Assembly: GCA_025435555.1 (NCBI GenBank)
Contig: JAIWWG010000044.1
Span: 1 to 64,000, forward strand
Direction of reading: 5' to 3'
Source: Chytriomyces cf. hyalinus JEL632
Taxonomy: Eukaryota; Chytridiomycota; Chytridiomycetes; Chytridiales; Chytriomycetaceae
Length of the DNA: 64,000 nucleotides
Shown here one piece after another: positions 1-11,182 of this stretch; the first letter of the stretch is position 1, and every line of letters begins with the position of its first letter. The notes under the pieces were generated by a model. It saw only the letters and a list, made by a program, of their open reading frames with translations. It was not told where the DNA came from and searched no databases. The position numbers were made by a program, and so were the translations under genes.

Positions 1-2311
1 CATCAGTATTACTCAAATGAAACTTCTCTGGGGAATATTTGAACTGCTGCAAGTCAAGTGCCCTTCTTTGAATGCAATTTTGAAGCTACGCAAGAAGCTT
101 TGCAAAGTGCAGCCCATTGAAAGGAAATCTGCATCAGGCATTCAAATCTTTGTCAGGCCTATTCCTGAGCTCATTGAATCTGCGTTTGCAACACCATCTA
201 TTGCAAAGGAAATCCGATATGGTCCACAGTTATCAACACATCCACAAGAAATTTTTGAGTCATTAGCATTTTCTGTGAGAGCGCCTTGCCTTTGGATGGA
301 CAACAATTCAACTCGATTTTACGCTGGGTGAGATCTTCCTTAAATGTTTTTAGTGATTTAGCTGATATCACTTTTAGAGATACTGTTGTAATGCCCAATT
401 TTGAAGAAGGCATTATTAAGTGTTTTCCAAAACCTGGTATTGTGGCATTTGGGCAAGTTGCTGAGCATTTCCATTCTGTGTTGTTGCAAAACTTCACAAC
501 TACAGTTGAACTGCATCCAGGGGATGCAATGACACTTGTTCAAAGGGGCAATCTCAGTATTCGAGGTTTGTGTGCAAGCATTTATTTTGAAGATAGTAAC
601 TGAATTTGTTCAGCAAATGGCCGGAAAGTCATCAACTTTCCAGTCATCTGCAGCTCAGATGAAACTTCAGGAAACACAACCAAGCGCTACAACCACTTTG
701 AAAACTTTTTCGTTATATTTCCATTGCTTCCGCACAAGTTTTATGGTCCTCGATATATCAACTTTGCTGCCACTACAAACACTGGATCATGGTCAGATAT
801 TGCTGAGGTTGTCTTGCACGATTTGAGAGAAGGTAACATTAATCTGTATTTATTTTGACATTGCAGTACTGAATAAATCACCAGGCAGCCCTCTATCTCT
901 TGGAATCAAAGTACTTGACTCAAGCACCGGAGAGGATGTGATTGTTGTTTCACAATTACTTGCAATGCTTGTGGATAATCCACGTGCAGCCCAAATATGC
1001 CATCAAGCTGGAGCACGAAGTGACTTCAACTGTCGAGTTTGCACTGCACCTATTGGAAGTCCATCCACTTGCATGCAACTTCATCCTTATCGATGGTTAT
1101 ATGAAACCAAGCAAGTACTGTCTCGAATGGCACAGATGAACAAAACACAATCAGAGTCTCTGAGAAAAGCAACTGGGATAACTGTTCCATCTGAGCACGC
1201 CAACATCTATCTCTCCCTCCCTGGTTTTTCACCTCATGCGCAAACTCCAGTTGAAATTCTCCATACACTGTTACTTGGAGTCATGAAATACTTGGGGACA
1301 GAGTCCAAAGAAAAGCTGAAGTCAAGGTCTCTCAAACTCAGAGCTGCATCTCTATTTGCAATCATCTCAACCTATCAACACTGTCATTTGTCATCAAAAC
1401 AAGTGACTCGCTACATTGGAAGCATGAATGGAAAAGACTTCAAGGGCCTTGCACAAATAGGGCCATTATTCTTCCCTTGGCTTCAGCCAAATCTAACTTG
1501 GCTTTGGCTTGCTGGTGCAATTCTTACGAAACTGGCATATGATTCCAAGTATCCACACTTTGAGTTAAGGTACCGCCATCTCCAAAAGGCTACCATTGCA
1601 GTTCAGCGTCTGTTCCATGTTTCACTGCCATCAGCAAAAGACAAGCTCAAAGTCCATCTACTTTCTCATCTCCCTGATAATTTCCGGATCTGGGGACCAC
1701 TGTCTCTGTATGCTGTTGAAGTTCCAGAACAAATGAATGGAGATGTGCGCAAAGACATAGCAAATTCAAATCGGCATTCACCATCAAGAGATGTGGCATG
1801 GGCATTTGCAATTCGGGAAGGGACAGTATCATATTTACGAGGGGCATCAGGAGGAGGGCCTGGATTACTTGAACTTGGAGCAAATTCCATTATAGTCAAG
1901 CATTTGTTCCCTCCCATCAGGCCAGTTCCATCAAGAGCTCGCATTCAGATTGGCAGATTCTTCTTTTTTGACAACTGGGGCCGTATTGGAAAAGTCATTC
2001 AACATAACGAGCACACCAAAACTTGTCTAATGCAAGAATTAGAGCTGAACGGCCAGTTAACATCATGGAGATTACGTGCATGTAGTTTGCACAACAACTT
2101 CTATGTCCCTGTTGGCAATATCAATGACCAAGCAGATGTCAGTCACGACTGCTGGGAAGAGCAGTTTTTGTGCAGCTGGAGACAAGATGGATCTATTGCA
2201 CATTCAACTTTGAACACGTATTTTCTAAATCCCTTTCGCATGGAATGTCATCACACACTTGGAAGTGCCCAAACAGATGTGTTCCTTGACTTTTTACTCT
2301 CAAAAGCTTGA
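1..2311 (+). mobile_element. Transposon-type protein gene, 5' truncated by window edge (fungal Tnp2/CACTA-like)
   Basis: The reading frame runs through several exons with no stop once short introns are removed. These are about 328-377 (50 nt), 566-613 (48 nt) and about 833-866 (34 nt), each with GT and AG ends; the main exon ends with a stop at 2311. The joined protein carries features of the large fungal Tnp2/CACTA-type element proteins: a DETSGNTTKRYNH-like block (about 655-700), a CxxC knuckle FNCRVC (about 1027), the PVEILHTLLLGVMKYLG motif (about 1250-1290) and a SNRHSPSRDVAWAFA block (about 1770-1810). No terminal inverted repeats or target-site duplication were found; the 5' end lies outside the window. 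AATAAA sits at 2335-2340. The open frame suggests a young or domesticated copy. The family call is by motif recognition; domestication is possible but unproved. Confidence 0.7.
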
Positions 2312-3264
2312 GATGTTTGTTGCTTCTTTGATTCAATAAAGAATTGAGAGCCTGTCTGAGCACTTGAGGTCCAAGGCCCATGTAGTGTTGCAAAACAAAG
2401 GTGAAAGGAGATGATTTGGTGGAGCAATTGATTGGCAAATAGTGGTTGGTCATGAAATCCTCTCACAAAATAAGAGCGCAGCCTTTTAAGTGTTTTATGT
2501 TCAGTCTTGTCAAAGCCCTCTGTTACGTAATCAGCCTGATCACGTAACTACCGCTCTCGCCTTTCAGCTATATTTGGAACCGTTCTTCACAACATTTTTG
2601 GAACCGGATTTCGACATGTCGAAATCTCTCTCGCCACTTCCCACGACATTTTTGGAAAACTCTTTATTTAGAAAACTGGAATTCAATATTTAAAGCGCTC
2701 CTCGTTCACTTGAATAAAGCAGCTTCTCTTACAACTCTTAATTCTCTTAAAGACAATCCTCAGAAAAACTCCTCGTACTCAGAGCCATTCCACACTATTA
2801 GCTATTCCGTCCCATCGTCACTGGGCATGCAGGATAGTCGTGGGAACCCTCGCATCCACTGCGTGGTATGCTGGTTCAAGTCCCCTTTTTGTCACTTTTA
2901 TCTCTAGCACCGCTTTTCTGCCGATGAAACGGCCGTTTTTCTCCAGCTCATCCGCCGATGATCTGTGGCTAAAAATCGGGCGACAATCTTCAGTGTCATG
3001 CGACCGAATAACGGCCGATTTCAAAAGCGGCCGTTTATTCTCCGCCAATCGGCCCGTTTTTTAGCAGTTTATTCAACAGTTTACTGACAGGCAAATCAAC
3101 CGGTCATCGTTGCCGAATCGGTGACGATCCCGGCCGACGCCGATTTCGGCCGAAAGCTTTGCCGATTCCGCTCCGATTTCTTTCGCGGCCGTTATCGGTC
3201 GGTTTTTTCGTTGGCGGTGTAAGTAAATCCTTAGGGTTTAAATGAGCAAGACTCTCCGTTAATT
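2312..3264. other. Intergenic region with a GC-rich palindrome cluster
   Basis: No gene is supported here. The first part is AT-rich flank of the transposon-type gene. A pol III B-box-like string (GGTTCAAGTCC, about 2873-2883) is followed at once by a T run, but no tRNA cloverleaf can be drawn. From about 2925 to 3200 the sequence becomes GC-rich and is dominated by CGGCCG palindromes and CCGATT/AATCGG words. This block directly abuts the first LRR-like gene, which lacks the signal-peptide exon seen in its paralogues. Confidence 0.6.
2928..3195. repeat. Cluster of CGGCCG palindromes
   Basis: About six exact CGGCCG hexamers lie within roughly 270 bp, at about 2931, 3014, 3029, 3131, 3147 and 3187. 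They are mixed with CCGATT and AATCGG words. A random hexamer is expected about once per 4 kb, so the density is striking. It could be a degenerate satellite or small mobile element, or a binding cluster for Zn2Cys6 factors, which read CGG triplets. Confidence 0.6.
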
Positions 3265-4255
3265 ATGTCCCTGAGCACAACTGGATGCGCAAACTTGCGG
3301 TCCGTCTTCACGTCCTTCGGCTTCCCCACAGCCGCAAGCAGCGCAGCCAGCAGCACATTCCCACAGTGCGGATGCCGCTTCACCGTCACTGCGAGCGGAG
3401 CGCAGAAGGCAGAGGCAAAGTGCGGGGAGACAAACTCGACCGATGCCGCTGTGGGCGACTGGACCGTCAGCGAGATCCGAATTGCGAATCCACCTGCTGT
3501 GCTGGCCCAGTTTCCCAGCGTGCTCATCACGCCTGGTGCCAACCAGGCCAATCCAGACGGCTTTGGGAGACTGAAGGAACTGTGAGTGGCATTGACGCAC
3601 TGCGATACTGAGCTCTAATGCCATCTCTTACCACACAACAGTGCGTTCACGAATAATGCCCTCACGGGTGCCGCTCTAAGAGGAGCTGAGGCTTTGCCAA
3701 CTTGGGTTAATGTCCTGTGAGTGATCATCTCCAATTTCCAAGAAAACCCAGTTTCACCCTACTGACGACTCAATTCCCAGTGACATCTCATATAACCCCA
3801 ATCTGCAACCATTCTCAAGCGTCAGCGAAGCTGGCACAGCTCCATATTATTCCTTCGAATTCGTCACCCAGGAAGGCAACCCAAACGTTTGCTGCCCTTC
3901 ATCTGCAAACCCGGACATTGCCATCAAATGCCAGCCAGGGCTGGGCGTTGCATGCCCCAATATTCTATTCACTGGGACTTTGTCTTCATCGAGCTCTTTT
4001 GTCCCGACTTCAACCTTACCGTCAAACTCGCAACCTAGCACCGAGTCTCCATTTGTTCCTTCACCTCTTTATTCAGACCCTGTCGTCCCATTTATTGCAC
4101 CCGTGAATGCACCGGGAAGCATACTGATGATTGCTCTCTTGTCGTCTGTTGTGTTCGGTGCACTGATCACGGGGGCTGTCATGTGGTATTCTATGAAAAA
4201 CCAGGCGCCAGTCACTATTGCGCTGGACGATGAAAGCCCTCCCGACAGGAAGTGA
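3265..4255 (+). CDS. LRR receptor-like single-pass membrane protein, paralogue 1 (possibly 5' incomplete)
   Basis: Exons 3265-3581, 3642-3716 and 3781-4255 join in phase 2 to a 288-residue protein. Order: GC..L...F.SFGF start with CGCRF Cys motif; LRR-like segments (LAFTNNALTGAALRG, then LDISYNPNLQPF); NVCCP cysteine block; Ser/Thr/Pro-rich stalk; one membrane helix (about residues 240-265, starting SILMIALLSSVVFGAL); short charged cytosolic tail. The next two genes have the same plan. Unlike them it has no signal peptide at its first Met and lacks two introns, those before the first LRR segment and before the CCP block. Likely a cell-surface protein; the ligand is unknown. The true start may lie in an unseen upstream exon, or the gene may be truncated at the CGGCCG-rich block. 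Confidence 0.7.
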
Positions 4256-4450
4256 GAAAAGGGAGCGTGCTGCAACTGTTTCTTATTTCTCATCTTTTAC
4301 TGGCACTTATCTTGTTTCATAGTACCCCCGCCACCTCCTACTTCTTAGAAGAATAAAAGACACACAAACATGGATAATATTAACGTCTTTCCTTGTTCTC
4401 AGTTCCGCCTGTTCAACTTGTGCATAAAAATAAACCTCAAACGTTTGACA

Positions 4451-5701
4451 ATGCTCGTCTTGACTGTTGCCCTTACGGTTCTCTCGGGCACTGCCTTCGG
4501 ACAACTGACAAGACCTGGATGCACGGCCCTACAAACTACAGTGGCGGCATTTGGATTCGTCATTTCGCCCGCTGCAGTTCCAGGCCAGTTTGCCGGTTGC
4601 GGATGTGCGTTTGGTGTTGCCGGGACTGATGCGCAGAACTTGGACGCAACCTGTGCCGCCGATCCAGACGACGAGAGTGTCTGGTCTGTGGTTACACTGT
4701 GAGTGGCAACTGATGTGTTTGATGTGCTGCCCAACTGAAACTCACACCTTCTGGTATACCAAGTACCATCTCAGGCCCCCCCGCCCCTCTTAGTGCCCTT
4801 CCATCACCACTGGCCAGGAGTGGTGCACCCAGTGTAGCCTTTACAAGACTCACTAGTTTGTGTGTATAGCCCCACGCAACTGGAATCTGCATTCTAACGA
4901 CACGACCCCAACAACAGAGCACTTACGAACAATGCCATCACTGGCGCCGCCCTTTCGAGAGTCGATCTCCTTCCTAATCGTTTGCAAGCATTGTAAGTCC
5001 CGGCGTGAGAAGTTCGGTACCTATTTCAACAACTGACCATTCTCGTTTGATCAGGGATATTTCCAACAACCCGAATCTCGCTCCTTTCCCAGCGCGAGAT
5101 GCTAGTAATGAAACCTCCCTCAACTTTTCTTTTTCAACAGTGTGAGTACTTTGTTTTTTGCGACTGTCTCCCAGAAACTGATGGCCAAAAAAAAAAAAAA
5201 AGAAACATGGCAGGGAACTCACAAATGTGTTGCCCCGTTTCACTCTTAACCAACGAGATCATTGAATGTACACCAGTTGCACCGGCATGCACCGGAGTCA
5301 CCAGCTCTACATCGACATCTTTGGCCACATCCACCTCAGCAATCGCCGCCATAACAACCAACACACGCGCAGTTTTTGCAAAACCATCCGCAGCCGGCAT
5401 TACATCCATCCCCGCCGGCGACAGCAGTAACAGCGGATCCGGTTTGAAAGCATCCCAAGATACGACCGACAGCGGGTTCCCTGTTGGAGCCAGTGTTTCG
5501 ATTGCGTTGGGCGCCATGGTGGTTATTGGAGCACTTCTGTTGGGTGGGTATGCGCATGCTGTGCGGTCTCGACAGAAGCCAGTTGTGTTCAATACTGATG
5601 GACAGGAAGCGCTCTGGCGTAGTGGAGATGCGTCTACTGTTGAGGGAGTGAGCAATGCGTCTTGTAGTGAAACTGCTGGATTTGTTGTTTCGAAAGTCTA
5701 G
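4451..5701 (+). CDS. LRR receptor-like single-pass membrane protein, paralogue 2
   Basis: Exons 4451-4698, 4764-4859, 4918-4992, 5055-5141 and 5203-5701 give 334 residues; all four introns are phase 2 and 59-65 nt. Met at 4451 starts a clean signal peptide (MLVLTVALTVLSGTAFG). Then come the GC..L and CGCAF cysteine motifs, a PP-containing repeat, the LRR module LALTNNAITGAALSR, LDISNNPNLAPF, MCCP with further cysteines, a Ser/Thr/Ala stalk, a membrane helix ending GALLLGGYA, and a tail with RSRQKPVV. The last acceptor was chosen so that the NMAGNSQMCCP block aligns with both paralogues. An in-frame Met exists at 4370, but 4451 gives the best signal peptide. Function unknown; inferred type I surface receptor or adhesin. 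Confidence 0.75.
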
Positions 5702-6140
5702 CGGGGAAAAGGGTAAGAAGGAGGGAATGACTCTATTTTTTTTATTAGCTGTTTCACCGCGCTTTTCAGCTGCTTGGACGTAATTAAACGTCTTTTAACG
5801 ACGGTGTCGGTCCTTTAAGTTCTTTGTGCATCGAAAACATTTTGATCGCTTGTCCCCTTTACTGAATGAAGAATATGATCATTCTCGGACTTGTCGGACG
5901 TTCTTGTCAATCGACACGGTGTGGTCTGAGAGGGCTACCATTTCTGTCTCTTGGCATGAACTGCTCTGGACTAGGTAGTTGGCTACTACACTTTTGGGTG
6001 AAGGCAGAGAGTTTCAGCTCTCAAATATGGTCCCAGTGCATAAAGTCACATGCATGTCTCGTCTAAAAATATAAGTGTTGTAAAAAGGGCCACCAAACCC
6101 CACCCGGACCATCCCTTCAAACACCGACCAACATCCCGCC
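5702..6140. other. Intergenic spacer between LRR-like paralogues 2 and 3
   Basis: No coding potential recognised. It should hold the 3' end of paralogue 2 and the promoter of paralogue 3. No clear TATA box was seen close to 6141. Confidence 0.5.
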
Positions 6141-7512
6141 ATGCAACTCAAATGCACGTGGCTTCTCCCGCTTCTCCCCGTACTCGCATCAGCACAGCTG
6201 TCTGAGAGTGGGTGCCGCAATCTGCGGTCCGCCTTCACATCCTTTGGGTTCTCAACAACACCCATCACAACAACAACCACCGCAAAAACAACCTCCGCTA
6301 CTGCCGCAACAACTGGCAGCACGTTAAACTCACTCGTGCAATGCGGTTGCTCTTTCGCAGTCTCGGCCAATGCGAACCAAATCGCCACCGCAACTTGTGG
6401 CATAAGCAGGACATCCAACACTTCGGCTGTGTTTTCGGTACTTTCTCTGTGAGTGAGACTTCTACTGCATCTACTGCTGGGTTCCCATCCGTTGAATCCA
6501 TGCCAATGCTTCTCACAGTTCGATCTCGAATCCACCCATCACTCTCGGCTCTCTTCCGGCAGTGCTGGCTGTGTCGACTGGAAATGCGCCTGGTTTCGAA
6601 TGGCTGTCCAACTTGTACGTGTTTGTTTACGTGTGCATCTTTCTTCGAAAACTCAAGCCGATGTTATATTCCAGATCTCTCACAAACAATGCGCTGAGAG
6701 GGAATGCGCTCATGAAAGGCGAACAACTTCCAACAAGGACAGCAAATCTGTGAGTGCCCACACAACAATTTTTTTTTGGGTAACTTTCGGAAGAATGGGT
6801 TTCGACCAATCAACCAGCGACCGCAAACGAAACACTTCCGAGATCATTTCATTAAATTGCGCATTTTTAGGAACGTGTCATTTAACCCTACGCTGAGGCA
6901 GTTTCCTGGCCTTGGAAATGGATTCGATGAAAACTCGCTTCCTCCATTCTACTCCTTTTTGACAGTGTGGGTGGAATCAATCTGACAGCTGGTGTTTTTC
7001 TCGCAAACTTATCGCTCTTCCTGCACAGCGACCAAACAGGAAACCCCGACATTTGTTGCCCACCGTCCTACACCGAAGAAATACCCATGACCTGTATTCC
7101 CGAAGCGCGCACATGCACTGGTCGAAAAACCGATGTCGCCAGTCCAGATTTAGCCAACCCCAACGCGCAAAATTCGAACTCATCATCCGTCGATCTGACA
7201 ATGAACACTGCATCGGAAAATTCAGAAACTTTGACACCGACAACCTCGACACTATCGTCAGATTCAATACCATCAAATGTGGATTCAAATTCAGACGGAC
7301 TACGGACGGATGGTGCGCAACGATTGTCGACGGGGCTTGTGATTGCGATTGTACTCGCAAGCGTGATTACGGCAGGCGCACTGCTCATGGGAGGGTATGC
7401 GTATGTAATGCGGGAGCGGCAGAAACCTGTTGTGATGGTTGTGGATGAGCAGGAGCAAGAGTGGGGGCAGGAGGAGTTGGATGGAGAGGGTCCGTTTATC
7501 GTGACGCGATGA
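6141..7512 (+). CDS. LRR receptor-like single-pass membrane protein, paralogue 3
   Basis: Exons 6141-6448, 6519-6614, 6675-6749, 6871-6966 and 7029-7512 give 352 residues; all introns are phase 2. Signal peptide MQLKCTWLLPLLPVLASA, then GCRNLRSAFTSFGF (nearly identical to paralogue 1), a Thr-rich insert, QCGCSF cysteines, the repeat SISNPPITLGSLPAVL, the LRR module LSLTNNALRGNALMKG, NVSFNPTLRQFPGL, DICCP and further cysteines, a Ser/Thr/Asn stalk, a membrane helix with GALLMGGYAYV, and a 30-residue acidic tail beginning RERQKPVV. Exons 2 and 3 have exactly the same lengths (96 and 75 nt) as in paralogue 2, so the duplication included introns. One exon per LRR-like unit suits repeat growth by exon duplication. 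Confidence 0.75.
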
Positions 7513-7597
7513 AAGCCGCGCATATCTTTTCAACTTTTTAAGCGGAGGAGGAACACTTCCTTTTTTTTTGTTTATGTGTGTGTAGATGCGATATGGG

Positions 7598-7604
7598 TAT
7601 AAAA
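7598..7604 (+). promoter_or_regulatory. TATA box of the single-homeodomain gene
   Basis: TATAAAA lies about 105 bp upstream of the chosen ATG at 7709, in an AT-rich stretch after the LRR array. Confidence 0.45.
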
Positions 7605-7708
7605 TAAATAATAACTTTATTCGTTGCTTTTTCAGAATCGGAGTTGGAGGGATCGATTTCACTGATATCTTTTTTCACCGACAGAAGAAAACCACTTTTC
7701 CCGAAAAG

Positions 7709-8392
7709 ATGCCATCCTTGGAAATAGCCTGGCCTGACAACTGCGACTGGGAATACGGTCTCCTTGACCCTCTGTCTCCTCAGTGCGGAGATCCCTCAGA
7801 GAACCTTGGCTACGAACACCCACTGCTGAAGCCGATTCCGCATCCTCTATGCACCAGCTTCGACATTGAAGCGCAGCTGAGTCTTGACCTCGCCGAGTTT
7901 CCTTCGCCTCAAACGCACACACCGGCGTTGAGCGCACTGTCTCCTGCAGCAACTGAGGGCGAGGTAGTGGAGATGATGGAGATGATGATCAACGACTTGA
8001 ACCAGGTCATCAATCCTACAATGACTCATGTGATGGGTCCTTTCAACAATTGTATGGCGAGGCCAGTCCATGCTAGGATGAGTCCTGTCAGTCACGTTGC
8101 CAAGCCAATGTTCAATGCCAGCATGGTCAACACCAACATCAACCCAATCAGTGCTATCAGTGCAATCAATGCAGTCAACGCAAACACAGCAGTTTCATCG
8201 TCCAGAAAGCGCAATAGATTGCCAGCCAATCAAAAGGCCGCAATGGTCGCTCTCTTTGACAGCAACGACACACCACCTACGAACGAGCTGCGCGCACTCG
8301 CGAACCGATTCAGAATGTCGCTGAGACGCGTTCAATACTGGTTCCAAAACAGACGCGCCGTCAAAAAGAGACGAGCGATTTCGACACACTGA
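7709..8392 (+). CDS. Homeodomain transcription factor, single exon
   Basis: 227 residues from the Met at 7709. An in-frame Met at 7586 lies upstream of the TATA box and is less likely. The N-terminal part is acidic and Pro/Ser-rich. The C-terminal homeodomain (about residues 165-224) begins SSRKRNRLPANQK and has the recognition helix LRRVQYWFQNRRAVKKRR, with the invariant W, F, N and R residues of helix 3. Nuclear DNA-binding regulator; target genes unknown. Unlike the two-homeodomain gene 3 kb downstream it has no intron in helix 3. Confidence 0.88.
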   Translation: MPSLEIAWPDNCDWEYGLLDPLSPQCGDPSENLGYEHPLLKPIPHPLCTSFDIEAQLSLDLAEFPSPQTHTPALSALSPAATEGEVVEMMEMMINDLNQVINPTMTHVMGPFNNCMARPVHARMSPVSHVAKPMFNASMVNTNINPISAISAINAVNANTAVSSSRKRNRLPANQKAAMVALFDSNDTPPTNELRALANRFRMSLRRVQYWFQNRRAVKKRRAISTH

Positions 8393-8680
8393 GAATTCTC
8401 GTTATTCACCGATTTGATGCTCTATCAATAACGGCTTCTCTGATCTATCTTCGATCGAGATGATTCTTATTCTTTGTTATGTACTTGCAATGCGGGAGCC
8501 TTTACTGTTAATTTGCCATGTTGTTTGTTCCATCCTTTTTTTTTCCTGGCAAATGGCTGAGAACTTCAAACCGTCAAACACCCGATCATGATAATGCATG
8601 CGAGGGGAAATTGCAGCTACCTTTCTTTCATCTTTTCTTTTCTCTTCTTTTGTTTTAGTGGCTTTCCAGTAAAACAAAGT

Positions 8681-11182
8681 CTAATCTTCTTCTTCTTCCT
8701 CTGCTGCCTCCTCGCCTTCCTCCGCTGCATCCTTTGCTTCTTCCTCCTTCGCTCGCTTGGCTTCTTCGAACGCGTCTTCCTCTTCAACGGTAGGATCCTT
8801 CTGCTCAATCATCCCCATCTCTTTTAAAATCGGGTTATCTGGGTCGTCCGGGTTCTCTTCTTTCTCAAAGAGCGCAAATTCTTTGGCAATGTCAGGCAAC
8901 ACCGGAGGAAGCAGCATTCCGTCCGATAATCCCATCCCTTTACCAACATCCCCATGCCCATCCCCAACATAGATATTTGCAAACTTGTCATTATAAGCGA
9001 CAATCATGGCACCAGGCCATCTCGTTGAGCGCAGCGCGACTGGAGTAAACTTTACCGGCGACAGAGTTGAGCAAGCCCGTGCAACCCAGGCAGGTCCACC
9101 CTCCGCCGCATCCTCATCGTTTGCCAACGGAGATAAAAGCGGGGGTCCAGTCTCGGGCTCAGCGCTCTCGGCAAGGAGTTCTTCAGCGTCGGCACCTCCT
9201 TCGCCTTCCTCCTTTTCCTCGTCTTCATCCCCGTCGCCATCTTCATCGCTCTTTTTGAATGAAGCGTATGGGTTCTCCCATGTGATTCTTCCTTGTGGGA
9301 GGATGTAAGGAACGTGGTGGACCCAGCTTGTGAGTTGGAGGAGTGCATCGTTTTGGAGACCTTCGAATTCGGGGTTGATGATGATGGCGGGCTGGTCTGT
9401 TTGCAGGTTAAGAGGATTGGTTGTGTGGAAGGGGACTTGTCAACAAGAGGAGCACTCAACGGCCTTCTTCTTCACTCTCATCCTCGGGATCAAAGGTGTA
9501 GTACCCAGCTGGGCTTGCAACGGTGGATGCAGAGATGCGAGCAATCTGGCAGCGCAGGTACTGGGCCTCTGTCGCTTCGAATTTGGGGTACGACACAATC
9601 TGAGACAAGATCAGTCGGTAGCTCGTACTCATACAACTCAAAGAAGAGACAAGTACCTGTTGCTTTAAATCACCAGTAAAGTATTTCCGAATCTGACGCG
9701 AGATTTGAAGCTTTTCTGGAATCACGTCAGGAAGACGGTGCCACGGCGCACCCGCTTTCAAGCGCCGCCGATTACGCAATCAGAAAAAATGCCGCCACAA
9801 AACCAGTGTAGAAAATACTCACGATATGAGCACACGTAATAAACATAGCGATTCACTCCAGCCCGACTCTCTTTCGGAAGCGGTGGAATCACCCGATTCT
9901 TGGCCTTGGGTAGAGTAGGATCCTCGACAGGGACCTGCTCCGCCGTTTCGGCTTCAGCAGCGGCAGCAGCGGACTCCTCAGCCTCTTCCGCGGATTCTCC
10001 GGTTCCATTCACCAAGTCACCGTCATCGTCGGAAGCTCCATCTTTCAGCTCGCCTTCCGTGATGATGTAGTTTCCGTGGAGACCGTGGATTTTCCCCCAC
10101 AGTCGAACAGATTTAAGCGGTTTCTCGGCCACGAGTTTTCGTAGTGATAGGAACAGCATGAATGTTTCCTCTCGACCAAAAGACACCTATTTTCCAATGC
10201 CCATCTGGTTTGTTAGTTTCAAGCTTATGGAATTCTGATTGCGCTTACCCCAGCCCACTCCCACAGATTTGACAAGTCCATAATATCTGGGATTTCTCCC
10301 AGGCCATCTTCTGGTGGATCTTCCTGAGACGGTTGCTTGTGAGGTGAAAAGGGCATGTCAGCATACAGGCAGCATTCAAACGCAGTGTACACACATTGAA
10401 CAGCTGTATCTGTACTTTTGAAGTTTCGATGCCTGGAGCGCTGTCGTAGACCGGCTAGAAATTGTGTCAGTTAATAAACAATAAAATTAATAAACAAAAG
10501 GAAACCTTGAAGATCGACGAAGCCGCGTCGACAGCTTTAAATCGTGAGCGTTTAATCTCCGAAGAAATTGATTCGAACGCGTCTGCCAAGAAAACACGCG
10601 TTCACTCAACCGAGCAAGATAGCGCTTCGCGAACAAACCAATTGCGTTTTTGGGCCGTGTCTCCAGCACGCGCATCACTGTCAACGTCAAATGGTCGTAC
10701 AAGTTCATTTCCGTCTTTTCAGAGTTTTGAAGCAAGAACGAGCGCGCAAGCTGAAACTCGACATCTTCTGGAATCTCAGACTCTGGCTTCATGTACTGGT
10801 CCTTGCGTTTGAGATACGGCGTCGTTGATGCTGTAAGAGTTGCTGCGGGTGTTGGTTGTGGGGGTGGTGATGGAGTTCTTTCTGGGACAGCATCTGCGAT
10901 GGGAGGGGTAACCACAGCTGGGTCTGATGGTACTTCTGGAGATGGAACAATGACTTCTGCTTCTACTTGCGGAGCGTTTTCATCTGTCGCAGGAGGTTGC
11001 GGACTGGGTGGGGCTGGGTTTGGAGTTGGTGGGGGCTGATCTTCCACTGCAGTTTGTTCGATGGCGGGTTCTTCCACTTGCGGGGGTAGCGGTGGTGGTG
11101 GAGCTTCCTCCTCTGGGGCGATTTCAGCTAGCGGGGCAGGCTCTGGTGCGGGAGCTTCGATTGGTTCGTCGTTTTCGTCCAT
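8681..11182 (-). CDS. RSPH4A: Radial spoke head protein (RSPH4/RSPH6 family)
   Basis: Eight exons on the minus strand: 11182-10639, 10582-10506, 10454-10395, 10335-10249, 10186-9823, 9754-9657, 9599-9461 and 9396-8681, giving 694 residues. The first about 120 residues are Pro/Glu-rich. The family core follows: LLQNSEKTEMNLYDHL, DAFESISSEIK, WEWAGVSFGREETFMLFL, RLWGKIHGLHGNYIITEGE, RYVYYVCSYPGAPWHRLP, QIRKYFTGDL, NPEFEGL, SWVHHVPYILPQGR and LRSTRWPGAMIVA with KFANIYVG. The C-terminus is a run of acidic residues. The protein belongs to the radial spoke head of 9+2 axonemes, which passes central-pair signals to dynein. It points to a flagellated zoospore. It is divergent from the double-homeodomain gene (273 bp between starts). 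Confidence 0.92.

Noticed and set aside
2840-2890. Possible tRNA or tRNA pseudogene around a GGTTCAAGTCC B-box
   Set aside because: The T-stem does not pair, no A box fits at the right distance and no cloverleaf forms. It may still be a SINE head but cannot be called.
8588-8827. Phe/Leu-rich plus-strand frame resembling membrane segments
   Set aside because: Antisense of the acidic C-terminus of the radial spoke protein and of its T-rich 3' flank.
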